NCBI GenBank assembly: GCA_015501605.1
Contig: JADNRZ010000002.1
Span: 2,480,001 to 2,544,000 of the forward strand
From: Panaeolus papilionaceus
Lineage: Eukaryota; Basidiomycota; Agaricomycetes; Agaricales
DNA: 64,000 nucleotides
Reading direction: 5' to 3'
The notes beneath the pieces were generated by a model that saw only the letters and a list, made by a program, of their open reading frames with translations, did no database searches and had not been told where the DNA came from. Made by a program: the position numbers and the translations under genes. Positions 55,451-64,000 of this stretch are shown one piece after another. Position 1 is the first letter of the stretch; each line of letters begins with the position of its first letter.

Positions 55451-58400
55451 ATGGAATCCTCCTCCGCCTCAGCGCCTGTCGTAAGAAAGCAGGAGGAGGA
55501 CGACAAGAATGAAAAACGCGAAATTAAACCTGTTCCAAGGACCCTGAACCGCGTGCCCCGTGAGTCGGCATATTCTATCCGTTTTGCCATAATGTCTTTG
55601 TTTCTAACGTCAACGACGCTTCATAGGTGCTTGCGTATGTTCTTAATCATAACCTTTTTATTATCTAAACCTTGAATCTTTGTTATCATCTTGTTCAGAA
55701 TGCTTGTAGGAAGCAGAAAATGCGGTGTGAAGGTGCCGACAACCCGCCTTGTAGACGGTGCCGGCATACCGGACTAGAATGTTTATTCGAGAAGCCATCC
55801 CGTGAAGCAACTCTCACTGGTGAAGCTGGTTTAGAGTATGTCGTGTCTATGGTTTCCAGTATCTTTGATCGCTGAGAATATCTCACCTACCCCATCCACT
55901 TTGCAGACGAATCCGCAGTTTAGAGAATCATGTCGCTGAGATACGACAAACCCAGAACACAATATCACAAACTTTGAAGGAATTGTTGCATCAGGTCAGC
56001 ATGGGCGCCTTGGCTGCGCGCTCACCTTCTGCACATCCATCGTCAACCTTCCAACAATCTCCGAGCCTCAATTCTCCTTCGCTTTCCACGCCGACAGCGG
56101 CCCATCAGCACGCGTCACCCCAAAGTGGATCGGGATCCTTTACCTCATCCCATGCGTCTGGCTCAATGCCACCTCCAATGAGACCTGGTAGAGCCTCCCT
56201 GCCCAATACGGCCTACCCTACTGCTTCATTGCTCCCAGGCGGACAGCCTATGCAGCAAGACGATGTCCCCTCTCAGCCAATGGCGTTTGCTTCCGTCAAT
56301 TCCGGCTATAATGTCCACAGTTCTGGATCAATGACCACTTTGCCCCCTTTTTCTACCATTCAGACACACGGTCCTCTCTCGCAACAAAACGCGGTATCCT
56401 CTCTGCGATATCAAACCAACGACCCCAATTATCAGAGATCCACATCGGGCAAGTTTACTCCTACTGGAACTAAACGTCAAGCACCTCCTTCCAATGTCAC
56501 AAGCGCCGATTCTTCCGATGTTGAAGATGACGACAATGGCGAATTACCAGCCTACGGTTTAGTAGCACCATGGGAGGTGCTCCGTGGTTTGGCTGATGTC
56601 GCAATCGAGCGGGCCGCTAAGGTAGATCTTCGGTCTTATTGCTTAGCGAATCTAACCTCCTATTTCGCTCAGGAAAATGGAGATGTTGGCGAGTCTCTTA
56701 GTCGAGGAAGGACGCCTTCCCCAGAACGCAGTTCACGCCCGTTGAAAAAACGGCGAGTGCAACCGGCACCCCCAGCATTCCCAGATGGTGGCTATATTTA
56801 GTCGTATTATTTTCTCCTCCATCTCATCAAGACTTTTATTAGTTGTCAAGAAGGGTATAGTCACACAAGAGCAAGCCCAGCAGCTTTTCAAAATGTATGT
56901 AGCATTTTTATCTTCATCACAATGCAGGCACTGATGAACCGGCCTAGATTCTATGATGGATGTTCCACATTTTTGTCAGTATCATGATGTTCAGTGATGT
57001 TCTTTTTGCTCAAAACATTTGTTCGCGACATAGGCCTGTATTTGACTCAGCCACGGATACATATGAAGCACTCCGTGAACGATCTCCTTTTGCAGTCGAC
57101 ACCATCTGTATGGTGGGGGCGCGTGTCAAGGATGGTGGCGGTATGGTTTTTTTTTTTTTAATTATATGCATTATGGAAGTCCTAAATCTCCCCTATCAGG
57201 AAAACCAAGCGAGATGTACCTTCGGTGCTTGGAAGAAGTGCAAGCCATCTCCTCTGCCTCACTTTTTGCTCCTGTACTTCGATATGAGGCTGTACAATCC
57301 ATGAGTGTGTATGCCTTCGTTTTAATTCCTAAATGATCTAAATAAATTCTTTTGGACAGTCTTGGTATCAGGATGGTCGGATAACGGATGGCTTAGTGGT
57401 GGTCATGCAGTTCGAATGGCGATGGAATTATGTGAGTAGGCTTCCTGCAGTCAATACCAGGATGTATTCTAACCCTGTTTTAAGCGATGCACAAGGCTTG
57501 GCCTAAGCTTTACAAAAGGATCTGTAGTAATAAGGTGGATATTCACGAGGATAGGAATTTGGTCATTGCCTCGAGAACGTGGTTCTGTCTTTATCTCTTT
57601 GAGCATCAGTGCGTGCTTTCGTACAAGTAACTCCCTTATTCATTCACTGACAACGAAATGACAGGCTTTCTTATGGAACTGGTCGGCCTGCTGTGTTAAA
57701 GGATGACGAAAGTATTAGCCACTGTAGATTCCTTCTCAGCCACCCGCTTACCATTGAAGACGACATGCGACTTGTTTCAACCGTGGAGCTGATTGCAATT
57801 CGTGAGAGAGTACACAATGCACTTGCTCCATTTGAAGGTCCCGTCAAGGAACAAGATTTTGAGGAGCTTCGCCAAGCTGACGTGGACTTTCAACATTGGT
57901 ACCATTCATGGGATGAAATCTTTTCTCGAAAATACGAAGATGCGGGTAGGATACTATGCTCACGCTCATTTCCATCCATAGATCTAACACAACTGCTAGC
58001 TTTTTATCGCCAGAGTCTTCAAATCCAGCAAATTCATGCTCAACTCTTCCACAATGCTACCGCTTTGAGGGGATTAAATGGCCCTGAAGATGTCCAGAAG
58101 ATGCCTGAGGTTCAACGTGCCCTGGCTATCCGTTCTATCCAGATCGCATGTCGTGGTCTGGATATTACATTGAAATCTGCAGCTTATCGAGAAGGAATGA
58201 GATATGGTGAGGCTTGGTTTGCTGAAGCATTGGATGTAATCTTACCCGACTTGTGCCCCAGCCGTTCACTACACGCATGCTACGGCGACATTCGCTGCTT
58301 CGTTTTTGCTTCGATTGGCCCGTCTTCTGTAAGTACCCCGGACCACAGAAGATATGACTTCTGTCTAACTTCCTATTAGACCTAATGATTGCAACATAAA

Positions 58401-58987
58401 TGAAATCCGAACGCAGGTTGAATGCCTTGCGGAAATGATGGTCGATAGTAAGTCCTAATTTTGACAAATTTGACACCCTCGTAACGATATCCTTAGTCCC
58501 GGGCAAACGTTATGCGCTTACTCTTCAACTGATGCTTAAGAGGTCGAAAATCGGACGCAGCACACCTTCCCGCTCGCCGAAGGTGTCTCGGGAATCACAA
58601 CGTTCCCTGGTCATGGCCGCTGATCCTCAAATAAATGGTAATCACGCTGTTCCATTTTCATCAGCCACCCAGAATCGCAACCCGGAACCCTTCTCACCAG
58701 TTTATGACGTGACTGGCACTTATCACGGGCATGATGGACATGGTCAACCGGGCGCATATATGCCAATCAACGCTTTGAACCACCACCCGCACTACGGACA
58801 CATGCCAAATTCAAACTACCCAGAAGCTGACCGCATTTTACAAAACCTGGAACATGCGTCTACAGACCAACTACCCGTTTGGATATCAGATACCAGTCTC
58901 GGTGGACAGACATTTTCGCAACACGGAATGGACGCTTTTATTATGCCTCCAGAGTTTTTACCAGCTGTACCGACACCTACATGGTAA
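55451..58987 (+). CDS. Zn2Cys6 transcription factor with fungal-specific TF domain
   Basis: Multi-exon gene from ATG 55451 to the stop at 58987. Exon 1 (55451-55559) is acidic/basic low complexity. An 8-nt exon (55627-55634) and the exon starting 55699 build the zinc cluster ACNACRKQKMRC...PPCRRCRHTGLEC, i.e. six Cys in the binuclear pattern. A short coiled coil (RIRSLENHVAEIRQTQ) follows for dimerisation. Long Ser/Pro/Gln-rich linker. The middle homology region contains VKKGIVTQEQAQQLFKMFYDGC, FAVDTICMVGARV, HKAWPKLYKRIC and WFCLYLFEHQLSYGTGRPAVL with DDMRLVSTVELI. The C-tail is Asn/His/Pro-rich. The GIVTQEQAQ and LSYGTGRPA motifs are typical of a PrtT/Leu3-like group, but targets cannot be predicted. 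It sits between YOP1 and ThrE with no cluster logic. Confidence 0.88.
55627..55634 (+). other. 8-nt microexon carrying the first zinc-cluster cysteine
   Basis: GTGCTTGC is flanked by an ATAG acceptor and GTATGT donor, with 67- and 64-nt introns. It completes an Arg codon and adds Ala-Cys, giving RACNACRKQ in frame (109 + 8 nt is a whole number of codons). Confidence 0.8.
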
Positions 58988-59226
58988 ACAGCTACACCAT
59001 TTCTACTTTATGCCTCTCATGCATAACATGCGCATGCTCTTTCTCATTTTGCTATCAGTTCTACAGTGTATATATGTATATTCAACTTCTATATGGGATG
59101 TATACCCCTCTGTCATCCTCACAGATTTTTGTACCTTAGGATCGTGTATTACATAACATATCCCCGTGGACGCCCTCCAACCAATTGTCGTATTGCTACA
59201 TTCTTCTTTCTTTTCGTCACCCAGAC

Positions 59227-61347
59227 ATGTCGAAACCTGTCAATTCTGTGCCTCATGACTCTGCTTCTCCGCAGAAGGAAACAATAGATGGAGATACTAC
59301 AACGCGTTTTATCGAGAATGTTGCGCCGCCGCCGAGTCGACCTTCTACCACGCCTCATCAACAGTCAGGAAGGTCAGGAATACGTGGAACACTCAGCAAT
59401 ATTGCGCTTCCTTTCATAAAAAGGTTGCAGGACTCGAGAACGTTGGGGCTTGCTAAAAACACCGAAGGTACGTCTCCCCTAGGGCATGAGGTACGGACAT
59501 AACAGAAATCAAAACAAAGAGGTCGCGAAGCGTCGAGCATTTATCTTGAAATTGGCCAAGGCGTTACTCGCGTTTGGGGCGCCGTCGCATCGTATCGAGT
59601 CACAGTTGCAAGCAGCGTCAGACATTTTAGACGCCCATGCAGGTCCGTTGTTTTGAAACTCAGTTTGAGCGTGGGTACTGATTGTTGTCAGAATTCGTGC
59701 ATCTGCCCAACATTATCATCGTCTCCATCAAAAACGACGAGTTACGTTCCACCCGAACTTACTTCATTCGATCTCGAGGGAGGATTGCGTTGACAGCACT
59801 ACAAAAGGTACACAATGTGTATCGCGATGTCCTTCACGACAATCTTGGCTCGGAAGCTGGAACGGAGGCACTCAGGCATATTTTAAGGACACCTCCAATC
59901 TATTCCCTCAAGCTCCGATGTTTCTTTGCCTTCATAAGTGCCTCTATTATTTGTGGTCTTGCTTTTGGCGGCTCTATTCTGGATATGTGGATCAGCGGGG
60001 CCTGTGCATGTGTGTTGCAATATCTAGGTCTCAATGCGGCTAACAAGAGCTCTATGTATGCCAATGTCTATGAGTCAGTCATTCTAATTTGAATTTCGCA
60101 TATTTCGGCTGAGGCTCACCATTTCTCAGAATATCCGTTTCGATTGTCGTGGCATTTGTTGCTCGCGCTTTAAGTAACATACCTGGTAGTATATTCTGCT
60201 ATAGCGCCATCTCTTCAGCAGGTGTTGTGGTTATACTTCCGGGATTTACTGTTCGTAAGTACGGTTCCATACTTCGACTGTTGGCCCACATATCAACGCC
60301 GTTATTCTCAGTTATCAGCGCCTTAGAATTGATGTCTAAAAACATCTTCTGCGGTTCCGTGCGCGTCGTCTATGCTATAATCTACACGCTTTTTTTGGTT
60401 GGCATCTCTTACTTTTTATGCATAGTTCTGATATAACTGGACTGCTGACAGGGATTTGGGTTGACAATTGGTTCAGACTTTTATCTTGTCCTCGATCGCC
60501 GTGCGCGCCGTTTGTATTATCATGGCTCCATGCCGGATATTTTGGACTACCAACATGGCAGATTCATTATGTCGAACGGCACAACAAATGGTACATCTAT
60601 AAGCGGAGTTCTCGCATTGGGACGTGTTGCTGGCCCTTTAGCGGAACATACAGTCAAAGGTTGGCAATTTTAAGATAAATGAAATTGTAGCTCATCCACA
60701 GCAGGCTGTCTTCGTGATCCCTCATGGCCTTGGTGGCGTCAGCCCCTGCCGTGGTGGACCTTGTTTTTCTTGGTTCCCATCTACTCGACTTGTTCGTCGC
60801 TGTCCAATTTACAGTACTGGCGAAGTCTCCAATTGCCTATCATGGTCATTTTCTCGTGTTGCGCTTATGCAGCCAATCGTGCCGCTAGTCTGGTTTTACC
60901 TGGGAGGACTGATATTGTCTCTGCTGCTGGCGCTTTTGTAATTGGATCTTTTGGGAATCTCTACTCTCGAGTTGTTCGTGGTACAGCTTTTACATCCATG
61001 GTCACAGGTGTTCTCTTTTTAGTACCCGTAGGTCTACCCCCTGAACTTTTAGAATTTGTCAGATTTGACGGTTGAAACTCCTTCAGTCAGGAATCGCCCA
61101 GGGTGGTGGTGTCACACAGACCTACCACAGTTCCGCCGAGCAGTACTCAAGTGGATTCTCGCTTGCTTTGAGAATGATCTCTGTAGCTGCTGGTGTGACT
61201 ATCGGTCTTTTTGTTAGTCAGGTCATTGGTAAGGATGTCATCACCTAGTCCCTTTTGACATACAATGTTGAATTCACCGACTCGGATCTCAACTGCGCAG
61301 TGTACCTTTTCGGGAACAAGAAAAACGCAGCTCACTTCGCGTTTTAA
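59227..61347 (+). CDS. ThrE/Prm10-like (DUF1212) membrane transporter-like protein
   Basis: Multi-exon gene from ATG 59227 to TAA 61345-61347. The cytosolic N-terminus is Ser/Pro-rich. The ThrE-1 region begins KRRAFILKLAKALLAFGAPSHRIESQLQAAS, the family hallmark, then FVHLPNIIIVSIKN. Around ten hydrophobic segments follow, including CFFAFISASIICGLAFGG, ISVSIVVAFVARALSNIPG, YSAISSAGVVVILPGFTV, GFGLTIGSDFYLVLDRRA, and a second ThrE-3-like block IVSAAGAFVIGSFGNLYSRVVRGTAFTSMVTGVLFLVPSG. The last intron precedes VYLFGNKKN and the short C-tail. Bacterial ThrE exports threonine; in fungi (Prm10-like) the substrate is unknown. It is convergent with the RING/SNF2 gene, with 163 bp between stops. Confidence 0.88.
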
Positions 61348-61510
61348 TCAGCTTGCTAATCAGCTCGCCCACGCAAGTATCATGGTTGTTTAGTTGCCAT
61401 GCATTACAAGTTCGCTACATACACGTGTGTTCGGAAAAACATATTACTATAATCAAAAATTACGACTACGCAATAAAATAAAGAAACATCTAGGTGGTAA
61501 AAGTAAGGTA

Positions 61511-64000
61511 TTATGAGTTGTTGAAAAGTGCATTGAGTTCCTCTAAACGGCGCTGGAGAATCTCGCCCTTGGTGTATGTCTGTCCCAGCGTCATGTTGGC
61601 CAGAGCAATTTTCTTCTTCTGGACCTCCAATAAGCGAGCCTCTATCGAATTCTCGATAATGAGTCGCACTGTTGTGACGGGGCGAGTTTGACCAAGTCGA
61701 TGCTATATCATTAAATGAGCCACCAACATTTTGCTCGACAGCAAAGGACAACTTACAATACGATCCACTGCCTGGTTCTCCACAGCCGGGTTCCTGGACA
61801 TGCATCATTGTAGGTGTTTGTACTTCCTTGAAGAAATGCACTCACCAGTAAGGGTCCATCAGGTATACTCGTTGCGCTGCAGTAAGGTTGAGACCGACAC
61901 CACCGGCTTTGAGACTGACAAGCAGCACTTCGCAGCTCGGGTCGTGCTTCAAAGCTTCCATGGCTTTCGTACGGTCATCGCGCTTCATGGTTCCATCCAG
62001 TCGGTCGTACTTGATGCCGGCCGACTCCAATGCATCTTCTACCCTGTAAGAATATTAGCACATAAACACGGAAAGTAATCAACGAAAATAACAGACTTGT
62101 CGAGCATGGAAGTCCACTGCGAGCTATGTAAAAAAGAGGCAAGACTTTGAGTTATGGCACAATATGCGGTCTGTCGCACGTACAAGACAATGGTCTTCAC
62201 AATCTCATCCCCAACAGACGATCCGCCCTCTTCCAATTTACCTTCACTGTCAGTTAACTGAATCTCAGGAGCATAGTTTACCGAATACGGATTGGATTGC
62301 GAAAAGGAAATGAGATCCGCCATCAGCGTTCGCACTTTGGTAGATGGGTGGAAGTTGGCCAACGATGAACCCTTCTGGCGCTTCTCGCGCTTGGCAGGTT
62401 TCTTCTTCGAGGCCGAGTCGGCAATTGCATCAGGCTTGACTTCAAAGGCATCTGTGGAGCTCAGAGCCGTTTGGCAAGCAGAGCAGCAGCGCTTGAGGTC
62501 AGGTGGTACGTCAGGCCAGTTGGGAGATATTGAATTCCGGAAGCATTCCAGACAGAAGAGATGTTGGCAGCGCGTCAAGATGGCGCGAGGTGTATTGGGA
62601 CTGCTGGCACGAGTTGGTGCTCGGGAACCCCCAGCTTTGGGCCGTCGCCCACGTTTGTTACTGGTAGTCGGTCCCTCAGCTTCCAGAGCCTCTCCTTGGT
62701 TCTGGTCTGAAGGGAGAGCAAGCTCGCCGCCGCACTCGACGCACTGCGTGGTTGCAGACTCTCGCAGGATAGCAAAAACTGCTGCGGCTCGAGTAGCAGT
62801 CAAACCTTCGTTTATGATAGCTGCCGTCAGGTCTTCATAGGAGCCCAATGCATCACCACCCCCTAGTTCCTTCCCTTCGACAAGCTCGAAGTGGTCGCAT
62901 ATCTGCCTGAGACGGAGAATTTTCTGAAGGATACCGACATAATTCTTCATGACCTCATTCTTTTCGGTAAGGTTGGCGAATTCCTCTTTGGATTCGGTGA
63001 AAAATCTGTCGTAGATAGCTTGTTCTTGCTCGTCAAATTTGAGATATCTTATTTCGTCACGGCGAGGAGGAAGAGAAAGAATTTTCTTTCCATCCTGTGT
63101 CTTCGTCTCCTTTGTCCTTCGCAGGGTTATGCACCCCATAATGGTCTGTAATCGAGCAATACCCATTGCTTGGCCGAACTTTACAGGGCTGCCAATGAAC
63201 TCCGTCCAGATGTTCTTGTCGTTCAATGGTTCCAGTCGAAGGAATTTGATGAGGGCAAACACGTCGTCTAGTTTGTTCTGAACGGGGGTTCCGGTCAAGC
63301 AAAGGCGACGGTCTGCCATAAGATCACAACAGGCACGACTAGCAACTGTCCCGGTTTCCTTTATGCAGCTTGAGTGGGACATATCAAGAAATGAAAATAG
63401 CTGTTGAGAAGAAGATGACTCACTGAGCTTCATCCAACACAACCCTAAACCAGTGAACACTCTGCAGCGCACTCGGCAACTCGGCGGCACAATTGAGCGG
63501 CTTCTTGCGTTTAGTACCGCCTTTCTTTGGCTTTGACCGTGTAAGTGGATTGCCGTATTCATCGACATCGACAATGCCCTCGCTACTTGCGGCGTCATCC
63601 TCATCCTCATCGGCCATCAAACTACGACTTTGCTTCGAGAATTCGGATGCCAGTGTGGCGTATGTTGTGATAACGGCATCGAAGTCTGAAAGGAAGGCGG
63701 GGTCTGGGCGGCGAGCGTTACCATGATAGATGTAGACACGCAAGCCACGACCTTCGCGGGTACGAATGGGTTTTTCTGCAGGCTTTTCGTCCACTTGCAT
63801 GGCCATTGGCGTAGAGCTTTGAGAGGTGGACGGAGTTGGGGCAGGCGGTGTACTTCCATTACCACCGACTACCGAAACCTCACCTTTCCAATGTTCACGG
63901 AACTGATCTTCCCAGTTGGATACTGTGGATAATGGGCATACGATCAAAGTAGCTCTGCTTTTGGCTTTGATACGGCAACATCGTGCGTATTGAGACTCCA
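61511..64000 (-). CDS. RING-SNF2 ATPase, Rad5/HLTF-like (5' end beyond the window)
   Basis: The stop TAA is at 61511-61513; the gene continues past 64000, so the N-terminus (where HIRAN would lie in Rad5/HLTF) is not seen. From upstream down: IVCPLSTVSNWEDQF, DAVITTYATLASEF, WFRVVLDEAHCIKE (DEAH Walker B; Gln seen in raw translation is a splice artefact), LCLTGTPVQNKLDDVFALIKFL, and an RRTKE motif. The RING finger is CVECGG...CQHLFCLECF...CCSACQ with an unusually long, Arg/Pro-rich insert after the first Cys pair. The helicase C-terminal lobe has [28 protein letters not shown] and AVDRIHRLGQTRPV. Such proteins remodel stalled forks and ubiquitinate PCNA (Rad5) or regulate transcription; which paralog this is cannot be decided without the N-terminus. 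Confidence 0.9.

Noticed and set aside
62292..62840. 182-aa plus-strand frame antisense to the RING/SNF2 gene
   Set aside because: The opposite strand carries the RING and SNF2 motifs in the same interval.
63420..63440. DEAQ instead of DEAH in the SNF2 Walker B motif
   Set aside because: The Gln comes from reading into the intron; splicing CA to the next exon's C gives DEAH.
1..64000. tRNA, rRNA, CRISPR array, biosynthetic gene cluster or mobile element
   Set aside because: Read by eye on both strands, nothing with cloverleaf boxes, long direct repeats, transposase or reverse transcriptase, or clustered backbone and tailoring enzymes was recognised; small RNAs could still be missed.

Overview
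This window is nuclear DNA of a basidiomycete fungus, most likely a mushroom-forming Agaricomycete. The evidence is dense genes on both strands, nearly every gene broken by several 48-68 nt introns with GTRNGT-type donors and CTNA-type branch sites, and protein families typical of Agaricomycetes (LCCL membrane protein, Rav1, Ima1, SKN1/KRE6, UBE2O-like E2, membrane-anchored heparinase-like lyase, F-box-like paralogs). I saw no rRNA, tRNA, CRISPR array, transposon or organellar segment. Gene models were assembled by eye by joining exons in phase; where exon coordinates are given, the phases were checked.

Layout. 1-5.7 kb: 5' part of an LCCL-domain membrane protein (-), two conserved proteins of unknown function (-), seipin (+) and an SH3BGR-type thioredoxin-fold protein (-). 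5.9-13.3 kb: low-molecular-weight protein tyrosine phosphatase (+), mitochondrial methylmalonate-semialdehyde dehydrogenase (-), a Rap1/Myb-like nuclear protein (+) and Rab GDP-dissociation inhibitor (+). 13.4-25.6 kb: RAVE subunit Rav1 (-), divergent from a multi-FAS1 membrane protein (+), then the mitochondrial carnitine/acylcarnitine carrier (+) facing N-acetylglutamate synthase (-). 26-36.8 kb: two tandem F-box-like paralogs (-), a UBE2O-like E2 (+) and SKN1/KRE6 glucan synthesis protein (-). 37-44.8 kb: SNAPc SNAP43-like subunit (-), divergent from Ima1 (+), a Mid2/Wsc-like single-pass protein (-) and a membrane-anchored heparinase II/III-like protein (-). 45-64 kb: peroxisomal 3-ketoacyl-CoA thiolase (-), ceramide glucosyltransferase (+), homeodomain protein (-), exocyst Sec3 (+), Yop1/REEP (-), Zn2Cys6 transcription factor (+), ThrE/Prm10-like transporter (+) and a truncated RING/SNF2 ATPase of Rad5/HLTF type (-).

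The genes are ordinary housekeeping genes and do not form one pathway or a biosynthetic cluster. Loose themes are membrane traffic and lipid organelles (seipin, GDI, Rav1, Sec3, Yop1, glucosylceramide synthase), mitochondrial and peroxisomal catabolism (MMSDH, acylcarnitine carrier, thiolase), and the cell wall (SKN1, Mid2-like). Several gene pairs share short bidirectional promoters.

The most noteworthy signals concern gene structure: three introns that only work with GC donors (two of them in the divergent SNAP43/IMA1 pair with the identical donor GCGCGT), microexons of 8, 9 and 14 nt, and CACGTG boxes in several promoters, including a palindromic one between two genes linked to the vacuole. 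I found no convincing undescribed multi-gene system.
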